Shown here piece by piece: positions 10,522 through 21,016 of a stretch of 64,000 nucleotides of DNA. Origin of the DNA: Simmondsia chinensis (lineage: Eukaryota > Streptophyta > Magnoliopsida > Caryophyllales > Simmondsiaceae); contig JAGTTD010000008.1 in assembly GCA_018398585.1 (NCBI GenBank), positions 1,748,501-1,812,500 of the forward strand, given 5' to 3'. How positions within the stretch are numbered: the first letter of the stretch is position 1; each line of letters opens with the position of its first letter. Made by a program: the position numbers and the translations under genes. A model generated the notes under the pieces. It was not told where the DNA came from. It ran no database searches and worked only from the letters and a program-made list of their open reading frames with translations.

Positions 10522-10806
10522 TCCCAAAAGTTTAAGCTGATGGATTAGGGCTCATAAATCTTTTTATCCTCTAACAAGCCTCCTCACATGAATGGTAATT
10601 GGGCCTGAAACGTGGATAATGTAGAAGCCCACCTCATACCTTGTGCTTAAGTTTTTTTTTTTATTTATAAATATTGAAAGTAGGGGTTGCTGATATTCAA
10701 ACTCGTCATCTCGTAGTCAACAAGGCTCTAATATCATATTAAGAAACCAACTTTCCATAAAGCTTAAGCTGATGGTGAAGGCTCAAGAGTGGTTTTATGC
10801 TCTAAT
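10522..10806 (-). mobile_element. TRIM-type element, same family as 6580
   Basis: Reverse copy. Direct repeats with tttaagctgatggattagggctc and gcttaagctgatggtgaaggctc bound an interior with ggctctaatatcat, a decayed complement of the TGGTATCAGAGCC site. Confidence 0.5.
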
Positions 10807-11066
10807 AGGCTTAACATGTTTTATCTAGAACTTTGCTCAACAAGCTTTGTCCCAATCGCTTGGTTTGTTATAAGGCTCAATCTCGACTTATTTAGATGTT
10901 TTTTTGCGTTTTACTGACATCTTTGTTTCTAATTTCTCTGTTCTTTCTTTTAGGACTTTTTTATACCTTTTGAAAGTCCATTTCCCCTATATTAACAATA
11001 AAAAAAAATCCCGACTTATTTAGACAACTCATAACTTTGAATATCGTCTTTGACTTATATAGCTTT

Positions 11067-11330
11067 TTTTCGATAATTAGCAACAGAATCACGATACATA
11101 GCAGACAATTCAAACAAGCGAGCCCTGAGTTAACCCGTTAAAAGAACGGGGATCAAAACATCAAAAATAATACAAACAAGAATACAAGCAAAAACAGACA
11201 AACACAAAGAGCCTCAAAACACTACTAGGTAGGACATGAGACACAGGACGAACCAAAAGTCAGGAAAATAAGACAGTCAAGCCACGAATCTATCGAAGCA
11301 AAGCTGATATTCGTTAAATCTTAAATGTGT
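11067..11330 (-). mobile_element. L1-type LINE 3' UTR fragment
   Basis: On the minus strand this reads ...gttttgatccccgttctttt...gctcgcttgtttgaattg...gctaattatcg then a short A-run. The wording is shared with 12.05-12.57, 26.48-26.73 and 44.79-45.41 kb. The 5' limit is approximate. Confidence 0.45.
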
Positions 11331-11559
11331 GATAGTAAAAAAGTCCAAAAAAACTAAAAATAAATAAAAATAAAAATCTATTACATTGAAGACAAATATA
11401 TTGCATGGATGGTTTTATTATAGTATAGCTGGAAATTAAAGTGATAGAATTGAAATCTGACCAATAATTATCAAACTATGATCATATATATCAATATATG
11501 ATAATATTTCTTAATATAATGTTAACTATACTTACTTGATAATAAATATGATTATTTAC

Positions 11560-11875
11560 GTTAAAGACCTCTGTACATTTTAAAATGTGTCAATTTTGTC
11601 CTTAGATAAAATTTTATGTTAAATTTTAAGAAAATTTTTAATGGTTCGGCCACGAATTGGGTTAAACTGAGTAAATGGATGAATTTATAATAAGTTGCTT
11701 GCAACTAAAATAATTTTTCCTTTCAAAATTACGACATTAACTTAATTTAAATTTGACCAAAGGATTAAATTGACACATTTTGAATTATTCAGGGACTAAA
11801 TTGGTATAATTAAAAGTACAAAGACCAAATCGATACAATGGGCAAAGTACAAGGATCTCTGGTATAAATAAAAAA
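11560..11875. repeat. MULE-like MITE ('gtcaatttagtcc' family)
   Basis: Arms gtcaattttgtccttag and ggactaaattggtataatt are inverted. The inside carries the shared aatggttcggccacgaatt block. Same family as 45-705, 18.3, 46.8 and 54.9 kb. Confidence 0.6.
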
Positions 11876-12053
11876 TAATAAAATAATGAGTTAATTATTT
11901 TTCATAAATTAGATATATATTTTTAGATATTATTAACGTTATGGTTGTATATATGTAGGTAAGAAAATGTACAAATGCATGTGCATATGAATGGCCCTAA
12001 ATGCTGCGTATATATTGATAGGGAAAGGATAATATATAGTATGGCAATATTCT

Positions 12054-12568
12054 TTTTTTCCGATAAATATCTGCAAGGTCGAAGAATAACACCGGGCCTC
12101 GACAAAGCGAGCCCAAACAACTCCGAAAAATGGAGACGGAACAGGCAAACCAAACAGAGAAAAGACAAAGGGGGAGGGGGCAATAGAAAAAACAGGGCAA
12201 AAAACAACAAAACAGAAAAATAACCTACAAACTACACATGAAAAAGGAGGCCCAAGAGCAGCAAAGAAAAACACGGGCATGAAGCAAACCAAAAGCTGGA
12301 GAGAAAGGGGCAACAGATCAGGACCAGAAGCGGAACCGGAAAGAGAAGGAAGAAGAGACCAAAACCACAAAGATTTAAGGGAGAGCAACACAAACGTATC
12401 CAAACTTTAGTCCATTTCAGCAAAGTGTTCAATCATAAGGGATTCATCCCCATGAAAACTCAACCCAAGCAACTTCCCTGTCTCCCACGTGCGTTTCCCC
12501 TTGAGCAGTTGTTCAGCTGTGAAGCATTTCTTGTTCTTGTTTCGAGTCTTTTTTTTCCCTTGAGCAAT
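12054..12568 (-). mobile_element. Short L1-type LINE derivative lacking endonuclease and RT
   Basis: Bounded by a 13-bp duplication with one mismatch (atggcaatattct at 12041-12053; atgacaatattct at 12569-12581). The minus strand opens with a frame encoding a Lys-rich stretch and RTWETGKLLGLSFHGDE, the motif found in plant L1 elements just before the endonuclease region. It stops near 12407 and is followed directly by about 350 bp of pyrimidine-rich 3' UTR ending ttatcggaaaaaaag. Large open frames on either strand across the UTR (for example 11939-12403) are by-products of its composition. Compare 44791-45410. Confidence 0.65.
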
Positions 12569-13288
12569 ATGACAATATTCTATTAACATAGATTATCAAA
12601 ATTTATATTATTTTTCTTTAATATTATATTTTGAAAAAAAAAAACAATAATGAAGATATTTTGAGACTTTGTATTTTTTTAGTTGGTTTTCGTGGTTAAA
12701 TTTTGCTTGTTGTCTGGCACTATGTGCGTATAGCAGCATTGATCTATGCTCTCTTTAATCAATAGACTCATTAAGCTCCGTTTTTGATCTGTAAGCATGA
12801 CGGGATTCTTGATCACGTGACAATCAGTTATCAAAAGGCGACTGAATTGTCAAATAATTGATACGATAGAAAAGTAAGCCGGCCCGTTATGTGAAAATTC
12901 ATGTTAGGGTCGCTTTTTTTATCTAACGGTTATAGTTATATTTTGAGATTTAGAATATCAAAGTTGTAAAACACTCGCAAAAGCTAACTTCATCTGGACC
13001 GTTGTACGAGCTAGGTTTCACAGGGATAGCACATATGGTCTCTTCATAACTTGATTTTTATTATGGTATGTCTTACATTTTCTTAATCACGATTTTATGT
13101 TGATTTCGTTCCATACTATAATTTGATTGTGTTACTTATAAAAAAAAAAAAATGTAATAGCATGATATTTGTTTTGATATATATTATTATGATATATGAT
13201 GTTGCATAATATATAAAAATATTTCCGATAATTGAACAACAAAGCATGTGGTGATCATTGAACATTGCTAATGGATATATACCTCTTA

Positions 13289-13342
<54 letters not shown>
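13289..13342. repeat. (TAA)n microsatellite
   Basis: About 18 uninterrupted TAA units. Confidence 0.95.
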
Positions 13343-13494
13343 TTTTGATAGCTAATAATAATAAAATTCCAATTCAAATTTCAACGGCATGGGTCAACAT
13401 TATTCATTTCAAATATATATATAGGATAATTGGTTGAATATTCATAAATTAAAAAAAAAAAAGAATATAGCACAAATAATTAATATATATAGGG

Positions 13495-13690
13495 CCGGAC
13501 ATAACCCCAAATAACTTAAGCACCCGCTTGGGGCCCCCAAATTTTAAGGGCCTCAAATTCTAGAGGTCGTCATTTTTAAAGTAACCACTGTTAATATCAA
13601 TGAATCTTGAGAGAAACATTATCATATATGAAAGACCCCGTTTGAAAATTTTGCTTGAGGCCCCGAGAATGTCAGGATGTTTTTGGTAAA
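13495..13690. repeat. Fragment of a 'gggccgg...cttaagc' repeat
   Basis: agggccggacataacccc and an inner gggcccccaaattttaaggg resemble the element at 32598-32755 (agggccggtcctga, ggggcttaagc, ggggcccctaaaattcggggg). Function and superfamily are unknown. Confidence 0.35.
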
Positions 13691-13712
13691 ATACTGTAAA
13701 ATACAATTTTGT

Positions 13713-13775
13713 CATACAACAACAACAACAACAGTCCCAGTGCCTTGCGGCTCCCGCACAACGCAGGGTCCGGGG
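13713..13775 (-). mobile_element. 5'-truncated RTE LINE/SINE tail
   Basis: The minus strand ends ccccggaccctgcgttgtgcgggagc...aaggcactgggactg(TTG)n. Only the last 60 bp of the conserved tail is left. Confidence 0.6.
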
Positions 13776-13904
13776 GAACATAATTACTAATTAATAAGCA
13801 ACATAATTATTTTGAAATTACTTTTCATAGCTCAATTATGTTTTATCACATATGTAGCACACCAGTCATGTATTTTTGGATGTCTTTTGTTTTGTGCTTC
13901 TTCT

Positions 13905-14095
13905 TCCCGACTTATTCGGGTTCTCTTAAACCTCGCTTGTTCGAGTCGGCTATTTTGTATTACGACTATGTGTATATATAGAGCCATCATACTAAAAACC
14001 CTAATGTGCCACGGGTCTAAATAGAATTGGTCCAATCCTATACCTTGTAAATAAGACTCAGTACAACCAGACTGTACATATAACCGAACAGAAAC
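13905..14095 (-). mobile_element. Copia-type LTR fragment (same family as 8.6 and 24.8 kb)
   Basis: Matches those copies in the ordered blocks gagccatcatactaaaaac, ctaatgtgccacgggtct, cctataccttgtaaataag and agtacaaccag. No primer-binding site or coding region remains. Confidence 0.45.
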
Positions 14096-14599
14096 AAATT
14101 AAATGAAACAAAAAAGGCCATGCTTATTTTGGTGCAATTATTTTGAGAAAAAGAAGAAGCAAATAATTAAATTTATACAGTTAAAGCAAGGAAGTGCACA
14201 TGGGAGAGTGTTAACCCCCATAGGCTGCATAATTACAAATGTATATAAAATGTAAAGATTTTATGTTAAGTTTATAAATAAATAAATAAATAAAAACTTT
14301 AGTTTATAAAAATAATTATTTTGGCAATATATTGCAGTTAGAAATTAATATCAAAGCAACTTTGTAAAATTTTATGGCTATTATTCACTATAAGTTACAC
14401 TATATCTCTTACAATAAATAAGCCAAGTGGCTGACTTATTGACTAATAATCAACATCTTATGCGATTCGCACTTGAAATTAAAATGAAGGCTTGAGAGGA
14501 ACACACACACAGGTATATGACCCATGTATTAGCTGTTATTATAATATAAAGTAGATTATTCCAAGTATGTTTAAGTATGCTTAGTTACTGGAAAAGGAT

Positions 14600-14872
14600 T
14601 GTTACAGTATAAAACCAATCTTGAAACTTCACTCCTCAGCTTAAAATTTTGGAAAATTGGTTCTTTGACTTGATATTTGAGTTTTGTTGAACAAGAGGTT
14701 ATAAACATAATTATTTAAGCATTACGTATGAGGTGAGTCTATGTAATATCTACGCTTCAAGCCTTATAGGCATTTGATAAGGGGACATATTAGAGTATAA
14801 AATCAATATTAGGCCTTCACCCATCAGGTTAAATTTTTTGGGACAGGTAGTTCTTTGACAAAGATCTATGAT
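14600..14872 (+). mobile_element. TRIM-type element, same family as 6580
   Basis: Terminal repeats at about 14600-14675 (cagtataaaaccaatctt...ttctttgact) and 14789-14872 (attagagtataaaatcaata...ttctttgaca), with an interior containing a damaged primer site and tatgaggtgagtct. Confidence 0.5.
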
Positions 14873-15205
14873 CAAACTTGCTTTTAAACTCCTAAAATCT
14901 CGGGACTGGCCCAGCCTTTATTAATGGACATGATATGTGCATGCAAAAGCATACATATATATATAAATGTTGCATGGCAAATAAAGGCAACATAACATTG
15001 ATGATGTGGGGGGGTCCCCATGCATATGCAATAGCATTGCATGCATATAAGATTACATCAGGGGTTCACGAGGGGCATTTATGACCCCCATGTGGCCTTC
15101 CATCCACATCACATCATGATACACATACATATACATATACATGACATACATGCATGTGCATGTAATGTCTACTCTATTTAGTGATATCACGCATGAAGCA
15201 TGTTC

Positions 15206-15326
15206 TCAGAAACAACCTCTTTTAAGTGTAGCATTTTGAAGGGGGAAGGTTGCGTACATCCACCCTTTCAAACCCTGCTTAGGAGGGAGCCCTTAAGAAA
15301 CTGAAAATGTTGCTTTGCTTTGCTAT
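15206..15326 (+). mobile_element. 5'-truncated RTE LINE tail with target duplication
   Basis: Reads ctcagaaacaacctctttt, gaagggggaaggttgcgtac, cccttaagaaactg, then (TTGCT)n. A 15-bp duplication with one mismatch (gcatgaagcatgttc / gcatgaagtatgttc) lies at 15191-15205 and 15327-15341. Confidence 0.7.
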
Positions 15327-15332
15327 GCATGA

Positions 15333-15593
15333 AGTATGTTCGGGGTATATTGCACTTCAAGAGTTGGCATGTTGGTGTGCGTCTAAGTGTTTTGGGGCAT
15401 CTTGCTATATATATTTTTTTCCGCTTTTGTGGACTTTTTCAGGCTCCGCTTCGATGGGTGCGCCAGTTATATTTGGGGCCCTTTAGAAATAGCCTCCATT
15501 ACCCTGCAGGGATAAGACTATGCATATCTCATCCTCTCCAGACCCTGTCTTAGCTGGAGCCTTTTTGAGGCTTTGGGTTTATTGTTATTGTTG
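15333..15593 (+). mobile_element. 5'-truncated RTE LINE copy
   Basis: Ends with the LINE tail (agcctccattaccctgcagg, cagaccctgtcttagctgg, ggctttgggtttattgttattgttg). A short tatgcatga repeat at 15324 and 15594 may be its target duplication, but that motif is common here, so the 5' end is uncertain. The 77-codon frame inside is not a gene. Confidence 0.5.
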
Positions 15594-15703
15594 TATGCAT
15601 GACGTTATGTAATTGTACATACATACATTTATGCTAGTAACTTGTGACTCTATATGATAAAATTTTTAAAGTTCAGGTACCTAAACTAATTTTATTTTTG
15701 AAC

Positions 15704-15930
15704 CTTATGTTAGTGTATAAAACTATTTATGAGCCTTCATCTATCGGCTTGGGCTTTTGGGAAAGATGGTTCCTTGACATGGTATCAGAGCCTTATTGAC
15801 TAAGAGGTCATGAGTTCGAATCTGAACAGTCCCCACTTTTAATATTAAAATAATTTAAATATAAGGTATGAGGTGAGTCTGTGCATTATCCACGCTTCAA
15901 ACCCAATTGGCATTCACGTACCTCATAGAC
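15704..15930 (+). mobile_element. TRIM-type element, truncated (left repeat plus interior)
   Basis: The left repeat (gttagtgtataaaacta...ggttccttgaca) is followed at once by tggtatcagagcc, a full match to the initiator tRNA-Met primer site, then the interior with aagaggtcatgagttcgaat. The right repeat is missing. Confidence 0.6.
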
Positions 15931-16073
15931 TCTCAACTTTATGGTAACTTACTGATGGAAATCTGACAAATTGTTGACTCTTAGAAAAGGAGTGCATTTA
16001 AGCTTAATTACAATACTTGTACAAGAGGGGGCGTTTTCTTTATAAAGAGACTTATGTTTGTGTGCCTCAACCC

Positions 16074-16544
16074 TAGGGGTGTATTTGAGCCGAGCCGAGC
16101 CGAGCCGAGCCTGAGCCTGCTAGGCTCGAGGCTCGGCTTGTTAGCTTTAAGCTCGGCTCGGGCTTGGCTCGAAGGTTGCCTAACTTTGAAAGTTCAGGCT
16201 CGAGCTCGACTCGGGCTCGGCTCTGCTCGATCTAAGCTCGGTGAGCTTCAAATTAGGCTTGTAATATTTCGGCTCATTTAAGCTCAATATAGGCTCATTT
16301 GGGCACATTTAAGCTCGGCTCGGCTCGGCTCGGCTCATTTAGGCTCCAACATGGCTTCATCAGGTAATATTTACGCAAATATATTATACTACAAAAAGCT
16401 CATTTAGGCTCGCGAGCCTACTAGCTCAAGCTTTGCTAGGCTCGGACTCCGCTCGACTCAAACTCAAAGCGAACCGACCTTTATGACGAGCCGGCTCGTG
16501 AAGGCTCGTGAGCTGCGAGTCGGTCCGGCTCATTTACTGCCCTA
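16074..16544. mobile_element. hAT-type non-autonomous element rich in GAGCC/GGCTC motifs
   Basis: Left end taggggtgtatttgagccg; right end, inverted, gtagggcagtaaatgagccg. The flanks are a perfect 8-bp duplication ctcaaccc (16066-16073 and 16545-16552), as expected for hAT. The arms are chains of gagcc/ggctcg in both orientations that can fold back. The 75-codon frame in it is an artefact. Confidence 0.85.
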
Positions 16545-16656
16545 CTCAACCCAATACAAGCTTTTCTAAACCTTTTTATTGATTTTATATTATAGGTGTC
16601 ATTTACAATATTATTATTTATATTTCATTTTTCATTCTTAATAGATAGATTTCATT

Positions 16657-16901
16657 ACAAAAGAGGGCACCAACATGCTATCATCCGATCCCATCAGAAC
16701 TCCGAAGTTAAGCGTGCTTGGGTGAGAGTAGTAACAGAATGGGTGACCTTCTGGGAAGTCCTCACCCTCAGGTTGGGGCACTGGGAAACAGCCTCTCTTC
16801 AGGCTAACAACCTGAAGGGGGAAAGCTGCGTACATCCGTCCCTCCCAGACCCTGCGTAGGCTGGAGCCCTTGAGACACTGGGTATGTTTCTTTTTTTCCT
16901 T
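16657..16901 (+). mobile_element. 5S rRNA-headed SINE, subfamily B, perfect 19-bp target duplication
   Basis: Starts acaaaagagggcaccaacatg, then the 5S block (atcccatcagaactccgaag, ttaagcgtgcttgggtgaga), then caccctcaggttgggg, then the LINE-derived block (gaaacagcctctcttcagg, gctgcgtacatcc) and tail gggtatgtttcttttttt. The duplication ttaatagatagatttcatt at 16638-16656 and 16902-16920 is perfect, so this is probably one of the youngest copies. Confidence 0.92.
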
Positions 16902-17039
16902 TTAATAGATAGATTTCATTCGTTCTATTATATATTTTTTATGTTATTAATATTTTATTTGATGATTACTGCTCAAATATTTCTAACAAATTTCCCAAGA
17001 TTTTGATGTCACTCATTCTTTTTTTTTTTTTTTTTTTTT

Positions 17040-18290
17040 TTTTGCCATTTATACTCATTTTTATGGGGAAAAAAATCGAATTTTTTACCAAACTGGCACA
17101 CTCGCGAAAAAAATTTACCAAAATGGCACAGTTTTAAAAATATTTACCAAATTGGCACACTTTATTATAGCAGTATTAAAGTACGCCGTTTTTTTTTTTT
17201 TCAAATGGGGAGATCCAATTTTTTTTTATTTTAATATTATTAATATTTTTTATTTTTTTAGATGGGTTAAATAAGGGTATTTAAAATTAATATTTAAGTA
17301 CTCAAAATTATTTTATGTACTCTTACTTTTTTATAGTATGTGTTGACACACATTTAACATACTCAAATTCACCACCAATATAAGAGTACTTAAAAGAATT
17401 TTGAGTATTTAGGTAGTGATTTTAAGTACATTGGTGGTGAATTTGAGTGCGTGAAATGTGTGTCGACACACATAATTTATATGTCGACACACACCATAAA
17501 GAAAATAAGAGTAACAAAAAAAACTTGAGTAGTTGAGCAGTGATTTTGAGTATTTGTGGTAATTTTGAGTACGTTAAGTGTGTGTCGACACACACCATAA
17601 AGAAGTAAGTGTACCTAAAAGAATTTTGAGTACTTGAGTAGCGATTTTGAGTACGTTAAGTGTGTGTCAACATACATAATTTATGTGTTGACACGCACTA
17701 TAAAAAAGTAAGAGTATCTAAAAGAATTTTGAGTACTTGGGTAGTGATTTTAAGTACTTGGGTGATAATTTTAAGTACGTTAGTGTGTGTCGATGCACAT
17801 CATAAAGAAGTAAGAGTACCTAAAAGAATTTTGAGTACTTGGTAGTAATTTTTAGTACCCTTATTTAACTCATTTAAAAAATAAAAAAATATTAATAATA
17901 TTAAAAAATAGATGGGTACGCCCCATTTTTAAAAAAAGGTGATAATTTTGAGTACGTTAAGTGTGTGTCGATGCACATAATTTGTGTATCGACACATATC
18001 ATAAAGAAGTAAGAGTATCTAAAAAACTTTTGAGTACCCATATCTAACCCATTTTAAAAAAATAAAAAATAGTAATAATATTAAAATTAAAAAAAATTGG
18101 GATTCCCCCCATTTGAAAAAATAAAAATAAAAATTGATCAATGTATGCCGTTTAAAACGGCGTCCGTTGATACTGCTACAGTAAAATGTGCCAACTTGGT
18201 AAATTTTTTTCAAAAGTGCCAGTTTGATAAAAAATTCCAAAAAATCGAGACATTCCTTATAAAATTTGATCTTCATTATAAGGGGAAATG
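17040..18290. repeat. Fold-back element with internal tandem repeats and TGTGTGTCGACACACA palindromes
   Basis: Ends are long inverted arms: left has taccaaactggcacac, ttaccaaattggcacac and agtacgccgttt; right has the inverse (aaacggcgtccg, gtgccaacttggtaaa, gtgccagtttgata). Between 17330 and 18030 is an array of about 100-bp units, each with aagagtacctaaaagaattttgag, gagtacgttaagtgtgtgtc and a palindromic tgtgtcgacacaca. A second fold (tttaaaaaataaaaaaatatt both ways) surrounds the array. No long reading frame. Confidence 0.6.
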
Positions 18291-18344
18291 ACCTTCAGAA
18301 AAAATACAACATGTTCATATTTTTTTTTCCTGATAATATATAGA

Positions 18345-18715
18345 GGGTTATTTATGCCAAAAGTTTATATATTTTGCTCATTATATCAATTTAATCCTTA
18401 TACTTTTAGTTGTATCGATTTAGTCCTTGGACAATTTAAGATGTGTTAATTTAGTCATTTGGTCAAATTTTAGTTAAGTTAATGCCGTAATTTTGAACGG
18501 TAAAAACATGTTAGATGCAAGTAGCTTATTATGAATTCATCTATTTACTCAATTTAACCCAATTCGTGGCCGAACTATTAAAAATTTCATTACAAACTTA
18601 ACATAAATTTTCTCGAAGGACCAAATTGACATATTTTAAATTATATATGGACTAAATTGACACAATGGATAAAGTACAGGGGCCTTTAACGTAAATAACT
18701 CACATATAAAAAGAT
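18345..18715. repeat. MULE-like MITE ('gtcaatttagtcc' family)
   Basis: Left gggttatttatgccaaaag and right aacgtaaataactc are inverted ends, with shared gtcaatttagt / actaaattgacaca arms. The half-element that follows (18725-18885) begins a second copy. Confidence 0.6.
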
Positions 18716-18929
18716 ATTAAAATAAAGGTGTATTTACATCACAATTCATATACTTTGTTTATTGTGTCAATTTAGTTTCTCTACAATTTATATTGAGTCA
18801 ATTTAATCCTATGGTAAAATTGAACTTAAGTTTTTTTTTTGGGCGCAAAATTGAATTTAAGTTAATAACATAATCACGCTAGATACATGGTAAAATTGGA
18901 TTTCAAGGACTCTGATATGGTAGTAAATG

Positions 18930-19090
18930 CACCTGAGATCATCCTAAAACTAATTCGCAATAGGTGGAGTAACACATAAGACTTATAAGGTGATCTCTTG
19001 TTTATCTCAACTCCAATATGGGATTCCACAAGACTCACATGTGAAGTCCTCAACAAGTCTTGATATTTTAGGAGTGGAAAATAAAGTTGA
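18930..19090. mobile_element. Solo LTR-like fragment of the TRIM family at 39.86 kb
   Basis: Shares atcctaaaactaatt.gcaatagg, acttataaggtgatctc, caactccaatatgggatt and caagactcacatgtgaag in order with the LTRs of the 39863-40335 element. Confidence 0.45.
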
Positions 19091-19129
19091 TCGACGGGAC
19101 CGAGATGTCTAAGCTGGCTTAAGCACACC

Positions 19130-20368
19130 TCAATAGTCCATTTTATAATGTAATACTAGCTACTACATGGATCGTTTATATATTATACGTACATATCCAT
19201 TTATAAATGTATCATACATATACATTCAGGATATTCACACACTATCGAAATTATTTTTTTGTCGCACAAATAGAAGATTATGTATCGCTTTTAAAAATAA
19301 GGAAAATTAGAGTAAGAGAGAACAAGAAGAAATTTATAGAAAACAGAAGTAAAAAATTTTGGAAAACAATTTTTGGAAAAAGGAAAACTAGAAACAGTTT
19401 TCCGGTTGTAAAATTAAGCCTCTAAATAATTTTCTTGTTTCCAATTTTTGAGAAAATTTTTCAAGAAAACTAAAAAATTTATCCATTTTTAAATAACCCC
19501 TAAGAATCTACTGGGATTCCGATTAGCCGCTCGATTTTATTATCCATAAAGTCCTTCCCTTGTGTGTCATGATCTTAAAATCGATTAAGATTACAAAACC
19601 GTTTTAGGGCTTTCATTAATGGCCTATGTGGTATTATTCTCTATTTTCAGTATTTGGTCTCGAGAAACTAGTTTTGGAAATGAAATTATGTTGTTTTTGA
19701 TTTCTGGTTTCAATTTTTCGAGAAACTTCTTAAAAAATGAAAAGTACCGATAAACAAATTTTCACTGTGCTATGAATCTGGTATAATGGGTAACACTATC
19801 GAGCAAAAGTCAAATGGACAGAATCATATCCCTGTCCACTCTATCAGTATTTTAGGAGTTGTTATATAAATGAATGTAATCGTATATAAAATTTCTAATA
19901 AGTTAATGAACTTTTAACCAAATATTTTAGGTATAGAGACGATTAATTCATGTTTATAAATTTCTTTAAGGATCTCAATATTAGGGTTAGAGATTGTAGA
20001 CATACGATTAATGGAAACCATTGTTATAGTCAATTGAAATCTGGTTTGATCTGCAAGACAATCACAAACAAATAAGAACGCGTCTCTCGATCACGCTTAG
20101 AATAATTTAGTCTTCCTTCCGCTCTCCAATTCTTTATGACGACCACCAATGGGACAAGTCATCCCATTAGCTAACTTTTCTAGCTAAGGTTTTAGGAGAA
20201 CAAGGAGGCCAAGTCTATGGTTAATAAACTGTATGGACTCCCCATCAAAGCCTGTCTTTAATTAGGCCCAACACCTTATATACCACACTATTAATTATAC
20301 AATAAGCGAAGATGAACCTAAACCCCCATACTTTAAGGATCACTTTATCAAATGGGCTTGACCTGCTC
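19130..20368. other. Intergenic stretch, no gene seen
   Basis: Lys/Phe-rich frames around 19.2-19.4 kb come from AT-rich repeats. A gaaactagttttgga / ttttcgagaaac repeat occurs at 19.3-19.75 kb. Nothing codes convincingly. Confidence 0.45.
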
Positions 20369-20381
20369 AACATCCAACTAA

Positions 20382-20631
20382 AAAGCAACATTTCCAGTGC
20401 CCTAAGGGCTCTACCTAAGCAGGGTCTGAGGGGTGGATGTACGCAGCTTTACCCCTTCAGGGTGCTAACATGAAGAGAGGCTATTTCTGAGAACCCCCAA
20501 CCTGAGGGGTATAACACGAGGACTTCTCAGGAGGTCACGCATCTTGGTACTACTCTCGCCCAAGCATGTTTAACTTCGAAGTTCTAATAGGATCCGGTGC
20601 CTGCGTGTTGGTACCCTCTTAAGTTCGGTCT
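20382..20631 (-). mobile_element. 5S rRNA-headed SINE, subfamily C, perfect target duplication
   Basis: The minus strand starts gagggtaccaacacgcaggc, then the 5S block (gaagttaaacatgcttgg), cctcgtgttatacccctcagg, the LINE-derived block, and tail actggaaatgttgc. The duplication aacatccaactaa lies at 20369-20381 and 20632-20644. Confidence 0.88.
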
Positions 20632-20937
20632 AACATCCAACTAATTTTATAAAATAAGAAGATAACTCAATCAATCAGAGCCCATTTTACAGAATAATTC
20701 CAACAATATGAACATATTAAATTTCATTTAATTCCGAGTATCGTATATTACTAACTATGGTTAGATGTGCAGATCGTTTTCTTGGTAACGTATCAATTTT
20801 TAAAAAGAAAGTTAGGGGAATCATTTTCTTTCCATTTCGAATTTCCATAATTTAAAAATAATTAATTAATTAATTCTCTGTTTTCGTTTTGGAGATATAA
20901 AAAGAAACTCATTAATTAATTATCTTCCAAAATTATG

Positions 20938-20945
20938 TATAAAAA
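20938..20945 (+). promoter_or_regulatory. Probable TATA box of the phytocyanin gene
   Basis: TATAAAAA about 80 bp upstream of the ATG. A second tataaaaa lies at 20896-20903. The short leader that follows (cacatttctcacaaaaccc) fits a plant 5' UTR. Confidence 0.45.
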
Positions 20946-21016
20946 TCACACATTTCTCACAAAACCCTAAAACATTTCTTCTAAGTTTTGAAAAATTTAT
21001 CGCATTTTCATACAGA

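Noticed and set aside
11939..12403. 154-codon minus-strand open frame rich in Phe/Leu/Ser
   Set aside because: It lies in the pyrimidine-rich 3' UTR of an L1-type LINE derivative and has no domain; overlapping frames of similar length occur in other phases.
15780..15792. tggtatcagagcc as part of a tRNA gene
   Set aside because: It matches a retrotransposon primer-binding site directly after an LTR; no cloverleaf can be drawn around it.
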